DNA of 60,204 nt, from contig JAUCBJ010007390.1 in the NCBI GenBank assembly GCA_032718475.1, positions 1 to 60,204 on the forward strand. Direction: 5' to 3'. The position numbers and the translations under genes are program-made. This document shows positions 1 to 12,707 of this stretch, one piece after another (positions within the stretch are counted from its first letter, which is position 1; each line of letters opens with the position of its first letter). Below the pieces are notes generated by a model. That model worked only from the letters and a program-made list of their open reading frames with translations. It had not been told where the DNA came from and made no database searches. This stretch comes from Nemertoderma westbladi (Eukaryota; Xenacoelomorpha; Nemertodermatida; Nemertodermatidae).

Positions 1-315
1 GACATTTCCATTCCACTGTTTTAATGAGCGTTTGATTTTGATTTAATTAATTGGTTTTTTTTTGTTACCGTGTGCTTGTTTGCTACGCCTAATACGCAGT
101 ACTGTAATACGCAGAAAATAAGAAGTGATATAGACACATCTTCTTGTTCAGTACTGTTTCCGTCAGTTCAGCCTATAAGCCCTTTGTTTCTACATAAAGA
201 CAGATTTAATCTGTGTTGACTGCCCAAATTTGGGACATCCCATTGTGATCAGATAGATCTGGTGGGTTTGGAATATATTGCGGAGTACCGTTTCCATTAT
301 TGATATCTTGTCAAG
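1..315 (+). other. Probable 5' untranslated exon of the bZIP gene
   Basis: A good splice donor (CAAG then GTAAGT) follows base 315. A pyrimidine-rich acceptor ends at 451 (CTTTTTCTTTACAG), so an upstream exon joining an exon that starts at 452 is likely. Reading back from the donor in the phase that would join the coding frame, a stop is met before any ATG. I therefore infer that this exon is noncoding and that translation begins at the ATG at 516. No clear TATA box or transcription start was identified. Confidence 0.35.
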
Positions 316-515
316 GTAAGTTGTCGTAGAAATACCGGCCATTACCGGTAGGTTTTTTACCTTGAAAAAATGAAGCTACTGCTGTCTGGATGTATAACTT
401 CTAGGTACCGGTATAGCAGTACAGGACAGCTGTTGTGCTTTTTCTTTACAGCTTGTTTGATAACGATCAAGCTTGTTCATCATGGAATGTATACGAAAAT
501 GCAAACCAGCTCGGT

Positions 516-3500
516 ATGGAACCAGCCAACGTATTCGAGGGGGGTTACTGCCCCCAGGAGGGGGACATCACTCTACCAGTTCTGGAACTAAACGAGTTGT
601 TTGGGTGTCAGTTCGACGACCCAGACCCAGAGACCAATCCATTACCTATAGACAAATCGCCTTTGACGAGCCCAGATCTCCCTGTCGGCGGGATTTTTAA
701 CACTCCAGGTTAATGGATATAAAGTTGTTGTTTATTGTTTAAATTCTATTAATATTTTATTAACTAGGCCATATATAAATATTAGTTAGAAATATTTTGT
801 TTTAATATGTCAACTTATCAGCAAAATGTGGTGATATCCTCGTAACGAAGCAAAGTATTCACTATCTTAGTAACAATGAATTTCTAGAACACTAACTGTG
901 TATTCCTCATTGATGATAGCGATTTCTATAATCTTACCAACGACTTCTAGAACATAGTATTTATTCTAATTATAAAATAATAAATTATATGTTCTTATAA
1001 GCCCTTAATCTTACTTGCACTTAAACTACAATGGCTATCATCAATAGAGAATACTCAAGACGTGTTCTAGATTGTTAATAAGTTAGTGATTACTTTAGGC
1101 CTACTGCGTTACGACTATATCACCAGAACGCTGATAAAGTTGACATAATAACTATGATAAATTGCTACTTTTCACACTTAGTTGATGTAAATAAATAGTT
1201 ATCACCACATTGCTGTACCTTTATTGTGTGTTTTGAGTAACTGTTCAAAAACGTTCGGGATTAGGTAAACAAATAGATATTTAGATAGATATTTATTATA
1301 GATATTTATTTAATAATTTACCACCTTCTAGGGTGTTTTGTTTACCAAGGTCAGAAGGTAAATATCAAAATTACTAAATTAAATACCGAATCTAATTAAT
1401 ACAGAACATCAACGGTCACTAAATTATAAAACAAGTATTCGTACCCTATAATAGTTCCGTAATCATATACACCATGTCCTGGAATATAGTGTCGTAATTC
1501 AGTGACACCCCCCCCCCCCCCCCCCCCCTAATTTTTCTACAAATCGTAATGAGATTGCATGAAATTTGAAACAGAGATAGTTTCACCTCCCGACCACTGA
1601 CTGGGTGAGCCAGAATTTTTATTTTTGCTTTCAATCTTTAGCTACAAGCGTTTGAAAAGTGTCTCCAGCGATATTACACCAGTTACACCGCAGTTATTCT
1701 TCTACCATTATAGCTGATTTGTTGGTACCAATGGAAAGCTGGCCATCATGCAGGGATTCCAAATATGTAACACAATTTTAATTTCGTTGAAAAATAGCTG
1801 AGATATATATGAGCGTTCAAATGTTGAATGGTTTTGCACCGGCGCGAGGCTATTATATTCTATTTAATGAATCAAATGGAGACGTATATTTTCCACATGG
1901 AAAAATTATGAAGAATTAAAGAATATAATTTTAGTTGCACTTACAGTAAAATTAGAGAACGATGTATTGTATTAGTATTAGATAAAAAAAGAAAGAAAGG
2001 CACATAACCGGATAAAAGGATTCTATTTAATAAATGCATCATAATCTGGAATATTTGCTCTTAGTTTTTATTAAATTACAATTTTTTATCTTACAATGTA
2101 TGGAATAACCATATTATATAATTATTTAATTAATATCCATTAAATGGTTGCAGATTAGCTCTTAAAGTTCGTATATAGAGGAGCTAAAATTCGTAAAACA
2201 TCAAATTCTCTCTCAGAGTAAGAAATACTCTAATGTTATAAAAGTAATCTCAAGTCTCCAAGGTTACAGTTTTGTACTATCGAGTGTGCTATGCCTCGTC
2301 ATTTCCGAATTGTAATTGACAGTTCTTTGATTGACAAAAGCCAAGCGCTGTTGGTTACCCCGGCAACAAACGCGACGAAAGTCCCGACGAAATTGTTGTG
2401 ACATAATATTATATAATATTGGGTTCACTGCTGAGTTGAGATAAATTAACACCTATGAGAATTCCTGGATTCAGAGTAGGAATACCTCATCAAGGCCCGC
2501 CTGGTGGGGGGTGGTACCTAGGACAGATGTCGCATTCCCTCTGACCACTGCAATTGAGAGCCGCTGGAAATGGAATATTTTGTTTATCCAAATACGTAGC
2601 TGGGCAACAATGCATTACTTCTTTAATCATACTATTACGTAGCTATTCATACATTTAAAAAATGTTCCAGAATATGGTTTACTTATTAAATAGAATAAAA
2701 TAGCCTCGCGCCGGTGCATAACCATGCATCATTTGAACGCTCATATCTCGGCTATTTTTCAACGAAATTCAAATTGCGTTACATATTTGGAATCCTTGCA
2801 TGACCAGCTTTCCATTGGTACCAACAAACAGCTATAAGGTAGAAGAATAACTGCGGTGTAACTGGTGTAATATCGCTGGAGACACTTTTTTTAAACGCTT
2901 GTAGCTAAAGATTGAAAGCAAAAATAAAAATTCTGGCTCACCCAGTCAGTGGTCGGGAGGTGAAACTATTTCTGTTTCAAATTTCATGCAATCTCATTAA
3001 GATTTGTAGAAAAATTAGGGGGGGGGGGGGGGGGGGGAGGCGTGTCACTGAATTACGACACTATATATTCTGGGACATGGTATATAAGTAACTGTTGCTC
3101 TATTTGTAATAAATTGTAATAATTATTAATATTTTAGAAGCTCTTCAGCCTCAAGTTTACATTGATAATTCATCATTCGGTGAAATTTATTCTAAACTTA
3201 CAAATATAAACGTCTGCGACTCTGACGTCACACTTAGCAGCGTCGTAGCCTCTAATGAACTTGGTGAGGTCAATGAACTCATTAGTTCGACACATTTCGA
3301 TTGGTCAGACGGATATATATCGTCAGTAACCGAGTTAGCCGGTCCAACAACTCAACCTTTACTACCAGACAACCCGTATCTACCAGTAGCCGGTCCAACA
3401 ACTCAACCTTTACTACCAGACAACCCGTATCTACCAGTAGCCGGTCCAACAACTCAACCTTTACTACCAGACAACCCGTATCTACCAGTAGCCGGTCCCT

Positions 3501-6500
3501 CAACCTCCGGATGTTTTAATGAAGTTAAATGCGAAACTCCCACGCCCTCCAGCGGCTCTACAATGAATCGCCAATCCTCTATCGACTTTATTTTCAATGA
3601 AATCGAGTCGATTCAACGCGAAGACGAGAATGTAAGTTGCCTATCAACTGTAAAACATTGTAATTTGTAATTGATTTATTCCCTAATAATTAAACAACTT
3701 AATTTTAATTAACTTTCATTATTATTTACTGTACCGCCCGGATATCACTTTACCGCTCAAGATATTTAGTGTTCTAATCCTGGTTTTTTTTTTCATTTTC
3801 ACCCTCGCTACGTTCGTTCATGTAATATTGCTCAGAGCAATGTAAACTGAAAGTGTTTCTTTACTCCTAAGTAAACTTAAATAGTTAAAATAATTAAATG
3901 AAAAATAGAACTGAAAACAGAATAAATTAAAGTTTAGGAAATAAAAACACAACTTCCCTATCGGGGCGCGAATCATCGAAAATTCATTAAGTAGTTTCTG
4001 ACTTTCTTTTTGCCCCTTATTATCCAGATCTTCTATTTATAAGCAATCATTTATATTTGCTTTTAATTTATAGATACTAAATGATATCCAACTTGCCTTC
4101 CCGTTCACTGACGACGTCTTTACGATTAACAACGATCTTCTACCTCGTAGCTCTAACTATCAGCAGCAGCCGCATTGCCCTGACCCAGTAGAGCAGGCTG
4201 CGGCGGCCTCTAAGTCTAATCTAACTGGACGCAAACGGAAAATCCTGTCCAATACTGAGTTCCCGGGGGAACCGCTGGAGGAATCCGAAGCCACTTATCG
4301 GCTGAAAAGATTAAAGAATAACGAAGCGTCGAAGAACTGTCGGTAAGTAATAACTAAGTGTCGGTAAGTAATAACTAAGTGTCGGTAAGTAATAACTAAG
4401 TGTCGGTAAGTAATAACTAAGTGTCGGTAAGTAATAACTAAGTGTCGGTAAGTAATAACTAAGTGTCGGTAAGTAATAACTAAGTGTCGGTAAGTAATAA
4501 CTAAGTGTCGGTAAGTATAAACTAAGTGTCGGTAAATAATAACTAAGTGTCGGTAAGTAATAACTAAGTGTCGGTAAGTAATAACTAAGTATCGGTAAGT
4601 AATAACTAAGTGTCGGTAAGTAATAACTAAGTGTAGGTAAGTAATAACTAAGTGTCGGTAAGTAATAACTAAGTGTCGGTAAATAATAACTAAGTGTCGG
4701 TAAATAATAACTAAGTGTCGGTAAGTAATAACTAAGTGTCGGTAAGTAATAACTAAGTGTCGGTAGGTAATAACTAAGTGTCGGTAAGTAATAACTAAGT
4801 GTCGGTAAGTAATAACTAAGTGTCGGTAAGTAATAACTAAGTGTCGGTAAGTAATAACTAAGTGTCGGTAAGTAATAACTAAGTGTCGGTAAGTAATAAC
4901 TAAGTGTCGGTAAGTAATAACTAAGTGTGGGTAAATAATAACTAAGAGTCGGTAAGTAATAACTAAGTGTCGGTAAGTAATAACTGAGTGTCGGTAAGTA
5001 ATAACTAAGTGTCGGTAAGTAATACCTAAGTGTAGGTAAGTAATAACTAAGTGTCGGTAAGTATAAACTAAGTGTCGGTAAATAATAACTAAGTGTCGGT
5101 AGGTAATGAGTGTCGTTATGTAATAACTAAGTCTCGGTAAGTAATAACTAAGTGTCGGTAAGTAATAACTAAGTGTCGGTAGGTAATAACGAGTGTCGGT
5201 AAGTAATAACTAAGTGTCGGTAAGTAATAACTAAGTCTCGGTAAGTAATAACTAAGTGTCGGTAAATAATAACTAAGTGTCGGTAGGTAATAACTAAGTG
5301 TCGGTAGGTAATAACTGAGTGTCGGTAAATAATAACTAAGTGTCGGTAGGTAATAACTAAGTGTCGGTAGGTAATAACTGAGTGTCGGTAAGTAATAACT
5401 AAGTCTCGGTAAGTAATAACTAAGTGTCGGTAAATAATAACTAAGTGTCGGTAAGTAATAACTGAGTGTCGGTAAGTAATAACTAAGTGTCGGTAAGTAA
5501 TAACTAAGTGTCGGTAAGTAATAACTAAGTCTCGGTAAGTAATAACTAAGTGTCGGTAAGTAATAACTAAGTGTCGGTAAGTAATAACTAAGTGTCGGTA
5601 AGTAATAACTAAGTGTCGGTAAGTAATAACTAAGTGTCGGTAAGTAATAACTAAGTGTCGGTAAGTATTAACTAAGTGTCGGTAAATAATAACTAAGTGT
5701 CGGTAGGTAATAACTAAGTGTCGGTAGGTAATAACTAAGTGTCGGTAAATAATAACTAAGTGTCGGTAACTAATAACTAAGTGTCGGTAAGTAATAACTA
5801 AGTGTCGGTAAGTAATACCTAAGTGTCGGTAAGTAATAACTAAGTGTCGGTAAGTATAAACTAAGTGTCGGTAAATAATAACTAAGTGTCGGTAGGTAAT
5901 GAGTGTCGTTATGTAATAACTAAGTCTCGGTAAGTAATAACTAAGTGTCGGTAAGTAATAACTAAGTGTCGTTAGGTAATAACTAAGTGTAGGTAAGTAA
6001 TAACTAAGTGTCGGTAAGTATAAACTAAGTGTCGGTAAATAATAACTAAGTGTCGGTAGGTAATAACGAGTGTCGGTATGTAATAACTAAGTCTCGGTAA
6101 GTAATAACTAAGTGTCGGTAAGTATAAACTAAGTGTCGGTAAATAATAACTAAGTGTCGGTAGGTAATAACGAGTGTCGGTATGTAATAACTAAGTCTCG
6201 GTAAGTAATAACTAAGTGTCGGTAAGTAATAACTAAGTGTCGGTAAATAATAACTAAGTGTCGGTAGGTAATAACGAGTGTCGGTATGTAATAACTGAGT
6301 GTCGGTAAGTAATAACTAAGTGTCGGTAAGTAATAACTAAGTGTCGGTAGGTAATAACTAAGTGTCGATAAATAATAACTAAGTGTCGGTAAGTAATAAC
6401 TAAGTGTCGGTAAATAATAACTAAGAGTCGGTAAGTAATAACTAAGTGTCGGTAAGTAATAACTAAGTGTAGGTAAGTAATAACTAAGTGTCGGTAAGTA

Positions 6501-9500
6501 ATAACTAGGTGTCGGTAAGTAATAACTAAGTGTCGGTAAATAATAACTAAGTGTCGGTAGGTAATAACGAGTGTCGGTATGTAATAACTGAGTGTCGGTA
6601 AGTAATAACTAAGTGTCGGTAAGTAATAACTAAGTGTCGGTAGGTAATAACTAAGTGTCGATAAATAATAACTAAGTGTCGGTAAGTAATAACTAAGTGT
6701 CGGTAAATAATAACTAAGTGTCGGTAAGTAATAACTAAGTGTCGGTAAGTAATAACTAAGTGTCGGTAAGTAATAACTAAGTGTCGGTAAGTAATAACTA
6801 AGTGTAGGTAAGTAATAACTAAGTGTCGGTAAGTAATAACTAGGTGTCGGTAAGTAATAACTAAGTGTCGGTAAATAATAACTAAGAGTCGGTAAGTAAT
6901 AACTAGTGTCGGTAAGTAATAACTAAGTCTCGGTAAGTAATAACTAAGTGTCGGTAAGTAATAACTAAGTGTCGGTAAGTAATAACTAAGTGTCGGTAAG
7001 TATAAACTAAGTGTCGGTAAATAATAACTAAGTGTCGGTAGGTAATAACGAGTGTCGGTATGTAATAACTGAGTGTCGGTAAGTAATAACTAAGTCTCGG
7101 TAAGTAATAACTAAGTGTCGGTAAATAATAACTAAGAGTCGGTAAGTAATAACTAAGTGTCGGTAAGTATAAACTAAGTGTCGGTAAATAATAACTAAGT
7201 GTCGGTAGGTAATAACGAGTGTCGGTATGTAATAACTGAGTGTCGGTAAGTAATAACTAAGTGTCGGTAAGTAATAACTAAGTGTCGGTAGGTAATAACT
7301 AAGAGTCGGTAAGTAATAACTAGTGTCGGTAAGTAATAACTAAGTCTCTGTAAGTAATAACTAAGTGTCGGTAAGTAATAACTAAGTGTAGGTAAGTAAT
7401 AACTAAGTGTCGGTAAGTATAAACTAAGTGTCGGTAAATAATAACTAAGTGTCGGTAGGTAATAACGAGTGTCGGTATGTAATAACTGAGTGTCGGTAAG
7501 TAATAACTAAGTGTCGGTAAGTAATAACTAAGTGTCGGTAGGTAATAACTAAGTGTCGATAAATAATAACTAAGTGTCGGTAGGTAATAACTAGTGTCGG
7601 TATGTAATAACTAAGTGTCGGTAAGTAATAACTAAGTGTCGGTAGGTAATAACTAGTGTCGGTATGTAATAACTAAGTGTCGGTAAGTATAAACTAAGTG
7701 TCGGTAAATAATAACTAAGTGTCGGTAGGTAATAACGAGTGTCGGTATGTAATAACTGAGTGTCGGTAAGTAATAACTAAGTGTCGGTAAGTAATAACTA
7801 AGTGTAGGTAAGTAATAACTAAGTGTCGGTAAGTATAAACTAAGTGTCGGTAAATAATAACTAAGTGTCGGTAGGTAATAACGAGTGTCGGTATGTAATA
7901 ACTGAGTGTCGGTAAGTAATAACTAAGTGTCGGTAAGTAATACCTAAGTGTCGGTAAGTAATAACTAAGTGTCGGTAAGTAATAACTAAGTGTCGGTAAG
8001 TAATAACTAAGTGTCGGTAGGTAATAACTAGTGTCGGTATGTAATAACTAAGTGTCGGTAAGTAATACCTAAGTGTCGGTAAGTAATAACTAAGTGTCGG
8101 TAGGTAATAACGAGTGTCGGTATGTAATAACTGAGTGTCGGTAAGTAATAACTAAGTGTCGGTAGGTAATAACGAGTGTCGGTATGTAATAACTGAGTGT
8201 CGGTAAGTAATAACTAAGTGTCGGTAAGTAATAACTAAGTGTAGGTAAGTAATAACTAAGTGTCGGTAAGTATAAACTAAGTGTCGGTAAATAATAACTA
8301 AGTGTCGGTAGGTAATAACGAGTGTCGGTATGTAATAACTGAGTGTCGGTAAGTAATAACTAAGTGTCGGTAAGTAATACCTAAGTGTCGGTAAGTAATA
8401 ACTAAGTGTCGGTAAGTAATAACTAAGTGTCGGTAAGTAATAACTAAGTGTCGGTAGGTAATAACTAGTGTCGGTATGTAATAACTAAGTGTCGGTAAGT
8501 AATACCTAAGTGTCGGTAAGTAATAACTAAGTGTAGGTAAGTAATAACTAAGTGTCGGTAAGTATAAACTAAGTGTCGGTAAATAATAACTAAGTGTCGG
8601 TAGGTAATAACGAGTGTCGGTATGTAATAACTGAGTGTCGGTAAGTAATAACTAAGTGTCGGTAAGTAATAACTAAGTGTCGGTAGGTAATAACTAAGTG
8701 TCGGTAAATAATAACTAAGTGTCGGTAGGTAATAACTAGTGTCGGTATGTAATAACTAAGTGTCGGTAAGTAATACCTAAGTGTCGGTAAGTAATAACTA
8801 AGTGTAGGTAAGTAATAACTAAGTGTCGGTAAGTATAAACTAAGTGTCGGTAAATAATAACTAAGTGTCGGTAGGTAATAACGAGTGTCGGTATGTAATA
8901 ACTGAGTGTCGGTAAGTAATAACTAAGTGTCGGTAAGTAATAACTAAGTGTCGGTAGGTAATAACTAAGTGTCGATAAATAATAACTAAGTGTCGGTAAG
9001 TAATAACTAAGTGTCGGTAGGTAATAACTAGTGTCGGTATGTAATAACTAAGTGTCGGTAAGTAATAACTAAGTGTCGGTAAGTAATAACTAAGTGTCGG
9101 TAAGTAATAACTAAGTGTCGGTAAGTAATAACTAAGTGTCGGTAAATAATAACTAAGTGTCGGTAGGTAATAACTAGTGTGGGTATGTAATAACTGAGTG
9201 TCGGTAAGTAATAACTAAGAGTCGGTAAGTAATAACTAAGTCTCGGTAAGTAATAACTAAGTGTCGGTAAGTAATAACTAAGTGTAGGTAAGTAATAACT
9301 AAGTGTCGGTAAGTATAAACTAAGTGTCGGTAAATAATAACTAAGTGTCGGTAGGTAATAACGAGTGTCGGTATGTAATAACTGAGTGTCGGTAAGTAAT
9401 AACTAAGTGTCGGTAAGTAATAACTAAGTGTCGGTAGGTAATAACTAAGTGTCGATAAATAATAACTAAGTGTCGGTAGGTAATAACTAGTGTCGGTATG

Positions 9501-10251
9501 TAATAACTAAGTGTCGGTAAGTAATACCTAAGTGTCGGTAAGTAATAACTAAGTGTCGGTAAGTAATAACTAAGTGTCGGTAGCACGGTAGGTAATAAAT
9601 AACTAAGTATCGGTAAGTAATAAATAACTAAGTGTCGGTAAGTAATAAATAACTAAGTGTCGGTAAGTAATAAATAACTAAGTGTCGGTAAGTAATAACT
9701 AAGTGTCGGTAAGTAATAACTAAGTGTCGGTAAGTAATAACTAAGTGTCGGTAAGTAATAACTAAGTGACGGTAGCACGGTAGTTAATAAATAACTAAGT
9801 GTTGGTAAGTAATAACTAAGTGTCGGTAAGTAATAACTAAGTGTCGGTAAGTAATAACTAAGTGTCGGTAAGTAATAACTAAGTGTCGGTAAGTAATAAC
9901 TAAGTGTCGGTAGCACGGTAGGTAATAAATAACTAAGTGTCGGTAAGTAATAAATAACTAAGTGTCGGTGAATCCGCTTTTAACCTGCGATATATAATAT
10001 TTTTTTAAACAATTATTTTCACCCCGTTATTTTTTTACTTATTTTCATCTAATTGTAGCGACAGAAAGAAACAGGAGTTCCGGGAACTGGAAGCGACTCT
10101 ACATCAACTGGAGTCGGATAATCTTCGACTGAACACCGAAATGAAACAGCTGACGGACGAGGTACAAACCATGCGAGAAAATCTTCTTAATAAAATGTCT
10201 TCGAGACCCAACGCATGCCAGCCTGTAGTTCTTGTTATTAATCAATGTTAA
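516..10251 (+). CDS. bZIP transcription factor, spliced join(516..708,3138..3631,4074..4342,10059..10251)
   Basis: Four exons join in frame to give about 382 residues. All introns are GT-AG (donors at 709, 3632, 4343; acceptors ending 3137, 4073, 10058), and the phases agree at each junction. The start is the ATG at 516; the longer open frame upstream has only a GTG and crosses a splice acceptor. The N-terminal half is acidic and proline-rich, as in activation domains, and contains three exact 17-residue repeats. The C-terminus is a textbook bZIP: a basic region with the N-x-x-A-S-x-x-C-R signature (NNEASKNCR), split by the last intron within the Arg codon. A leucine zipper follows with L-L-L-L-M at heptad spacing. 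Such proteins dimerise and bind DNA in the nucleus. The subfamily is unresolved (CREB/XBP1/PAR-like features are mixed). An AATAAA lies about 75 bases past the stop. Confidence 0.85.
1466..3085. mobile_element. Foldback (long inverted-repeat) element inside intron 1 of the bZIP gene
   Basis: Two arms of about 400 bp are reverse complements of each other, at roughly 1466..1868 and 2685..3085. Each arm includes a homopolymer: 21 C at 1508..1528 on the left and 20 G at 3018..3037 on the right. The arms are similar but not identical, so this is not a recent assembly duplication. The unique core of about 800 bp contains a GPCR exon on the minus strand. No transposase is visible. It could be a foldback transposon that captured a gene fragment, or two opposed copies of one repeat. 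Confidence 0.7.
2264..2452 (-). pseudogene. Rhodopsin-family GPCR fragment: TM7 end and C-terminal tail exon
   Basis: The minus-strand reading contains [11 protein letters not shown], the class A GPCR TM7 N-P-x-x-Y motif. It is followed by helix-8-like [14 protein letters not shown] with a likely palmitoylated cysteine pair, a short tail and a stop at 2264. Just upstream on the minus strand a CTCATAG acceptor borders the exon, so it looks like a genuine last coding exon. No exon for TM1-TM6 was found in the window on that strand. It is therefore either an isolated captured fragment or the last exon of a gene whose other exons lie elsewhere. The neuropeptide/amine type cannot be decided. Confidence 0.7.
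3341..3493 (+). repeat. Three exact 51-bp coding repeats in bZIP exon 2
   Basis: Three consecutive 51-bp copies each encode [17 protein letters not shown] (cyclically permuted), in frame with the bZIP protein. A fourth copy starts and diverges after GPS. The copies look identical at the DNA level, so the expansion is recent or homogenised. The repeat adds 51 residues to the acidic/proline-rich region and keeps the frame. Confidence 0.9.
4337..9969 (+). repeat. 5.6-kb minisatellite (unit about 21 bp) made of copies of the 5' splice site
   Basis: The unit TGTCGGTAAGTAATAACTAAG repeats about 260-270 times. Variants GTAAAT, GTAGGT and GTATGT recur in patterned blocks, suggesting higher-order units. 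The first copy is the real exon 3/intron boundary: exon bases CTGTCG followed by GTAAGTAATAACTAAG. Near the right end (9580 onward) the unit lengthens by a 4-bp AATA insertion and by GCACGGTAG segments. The array fills nearly the whole 5.7-kb last intron. Confidence 0.97.
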
Positions 10252-10324
10252 TTAATGAATAGGAATATCCATCTCGTCTAAAGGCATTAATTATTGTACA
10301 ATGGATTAATGTTTGTTTGTATAA

Positions 10325-10330
10325 AATAAA
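10325..10330 (+). terminator. Polyadenylation signal of the bZIP gene
   Basis: AATAAA lies 74 bases downstream of the bZIP stop codon at 10249..10251, a normal distance for a short animal 3' UTR. Confidence 0.55.
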
Positions 10331-11283
10331 ACTGTAACACATTTATAACACGTTTTTTATTTAGCTGTCTGTATGTCTGTATTTTGCTTATTGTTCTAGT
10401 TAGTATAATTTAGTTAGTATTACTATATATAAATATTATATATATAGATAGACAGGGGGCACTTTCGACTCAATCAAAATTCATCCCTCGCCATGGGAAA
10501 ATTGAGGCCAAAAACAGCTGATTCCTCCCAAAATGTCGGTAAAGAAGTCGGTAAAGAATCATACCAGACATATTATTCCACAGTTAGAATTTGCTTTTAT
10601 TGTAACAGAATGTGAAGTCAAGTAAATTTATTTAAAGCTCATTTGTTATTTTTGATATAAATATACTTATTTGTGACATTTAATTAATTATAATATTCTA
10701 ATAACGTAATAATTGTAATTTGTTGTTACTTATGTAAAATGGTACGGATCTTACATACTTAGTTCTAGTTGACCTTGGGTGCGGTGGCGGTCACTACAAC
10801 AACAGTATTGGATATTATGGCGATATAGAAATAGCAGCTGTTAGTAGCTGCACTCTAAACTTATAATTATCACCTTGTGCGATTAATTTAGATACTAACT
10901 GAAAATTTGAGAATGATGCTTTAATGAACCAATTCTCAATAATTGTAATTTAATATTTGATGGTAAATATACATCGAACTAGTTGGCAAGTTGCAACCCA
11001 ATTTTTTTTGGCTATAATATTACTTTCTTGGTTATTTTTAATATGGAAATAATCAACCAACTTACTTCGCGGGCGTATATGTAACCGTAAGTTACAAATA
11101 ATGTAAAAATCAATTATTATTAAACAGAAACATTATTAATAGTCAGCTCTAAGTAACTAACTTATCATTTGTAACACCTACTTTTGTAAAAAAGAACAAA
11201 TTAATTCCAGTGACAGTAAATGTGTTTCACACGCTTGCTCCGAATTTCCTCATCATTATTGCGCTCGACTATGTTCTGCAAAT

Positions 11284-11318
11284 GTCTCTTGACCACAGAT
11301 ATTGTGTGGTCAAGAGAC
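11284..11318. repeat. Perfect 14-bp inverted repeat (hairpin)
   Basis: GTCTCTTGACCACA at 11284..11297 pairs perfectly with its reverse complement at 11305..11318 across a 7-base loop. A CACGTG E-box-like site follows immediately (CACACGTGG). Function unknown. Confidence 0.6.
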
Positions 11319-11976
11319 CACACGTGGAAAAAAATAATAAAGCCACAGTAACCTGCTCCTTTCCCTTAATGTTTTAAATGCAATAAAATTAATTTAGGTC
11401 TAAACACATAGGTGTTGTTTGCGGTATTTATTCGCCCTTAATATAAATGGGGTGGAGTTGCAACCAGCAAGTGAGTGGTATTAGAAGTAGGGGGGAATAC
11501 ACATCATTACAGACCTCGACTTTGCTCATGATGTGGGTTTAATGACAGAAACATTGGATGGTGCTGAAAGCAGGGTTCCGGAGTCAGAGTCGGATTCCCC
11601 GGACTTAAAAAAAAAGCCCTGAAAAATGTACAGAACTCAGAATTCGGACTTTCACCAACTCTCACTTTTGATGATGCATCATTGTACTGTACAGTACAGT
11701 GCACTGTACAATATTGTTGTTTCAGTATTCAGATATAGGCCTACCAGTGCTTTTAGACTCAAATACTTCCAGCAATAACCTCACTACATATCTGTTCACT
11801 GCTCCGGCATAGCATTTTTAATGCACGGTGTGTTGGGATACCCAATTGTGGATAGCAGGGTGGTAGCAAAATATTTTTGTTAAGCCAGTATAGAATCTCG
11901 ATGTACAGCAGCAATCGAAATCTCTTTAAGTCTACTTAACGCATCAACCTACCTAATACAGTACCAAAAAATTTTA

Positions 11977-12050
11977 CCAGAAAGTGGGATTGAACTCTGT
12001 ACCTAGCGATTCCAAGTCCAACGCTCTACCAACCTCACCACTGCACCTTA
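11977..12050 (-). repeat. tRNA-like relic, probably the head of a SINE
   Basis: On the minus strand an A-box-like stretch (TTGGTAGAGCG) and a B-box-like stretch (GAGTTCAATCCC) are spaced as in a tRNA within about 74 bases. Acceptor and T-stem pairing is poor, so a functional tRNA gene is unlikely. A degraded tRNA-derived SINE or tRNA pseudogene fits better. Confidence 0.45.
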
Positions 12051-12707
12051 TAATAAAGGATTATAAAACTAAAACCTACAGTAGCTGGAAATTAACAACA
12101 ACAACTAACATCGCTACGCAGACCTAAAAAGTAAAATCTAAACCTAACTGGAAATTAACAACAACACCAACAACAACACGGAGAGAATACTAGAGGTCTC
12201 GCTACGCGGCGGATTTAAAAAATTATTCAATAATGACTCCACATCTTCCACTTCCATCACAGTGATAATGGAATTAATTTCGGGGAATTTCTTGGAAATG
12301 TATCATCTTATGCCTATGGATTATATTACGCCTATGTATCTTCACAAGGGGGGAGTGGGCAGAAAGGGAGCTTTCAACAGAACTGTTATACTTATTGTAT
12401 TCAACAATACCAATAGGCCTTCCTGTCTATATAATAACAATACCGTTAGTATGCCTACTGTACCTACATCCTTTCCTTTTATCATAATTCAGAAGGTGGT
12501 TACAGTTAGGCCCAGTTACGGCACCGTAATATGCACAATGGTCCCGTTAGACATACCGAATTGAGGAGGGCCTTCTCATTATTGGGGAATATATTATATG
12601 CACCAAGATCACGTAAAGTTTATTATTTTTTATTTTTATTTTTATTTTTAAGTTTATTATTATTTTCATCCGAATTTTTTGTTTTTTTACCAAATTTATA
12701 CTGAATC

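Larger units (their letters stand above)
10340..12700. other. Intergenic region without a supported gene
   Basis: AT-rich unique sequence. Short open frames here (for example around 11.5-11.7 and 12.26-12.56 kb) have no recognisable composition or domain. The region contains a perfect hairpin (11284..11318) and a tRNA-like relic (11977..12050). Confidence 0.5.

Noticed and set aside
3282-3503. Minus-strand ORF with repeated [17 protein letters not shown]
   Set aside because: Antisense of the 51-bp coding repeat of the bZIP exon; the DTG it contains is coincidental and not a protease.
9341-9916. Minus-strand open frames with repeated LPTLSYY in the minisatellite
   Set aside because: A 21-bp unit is a multiple of three, so one frame stays open by arithmetic; the peptide is a by-product of the repeat.
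4337-9969. CRISPR-like array
   Set aside because: No unique spacers between units; it is a simple minisatellite in an animal intron.
12262-12564. 100-codon plus-strand ORF
   Set aside because: No recognisable motif, composition like random AT-rich DNA, and no splice or poly(A) context.
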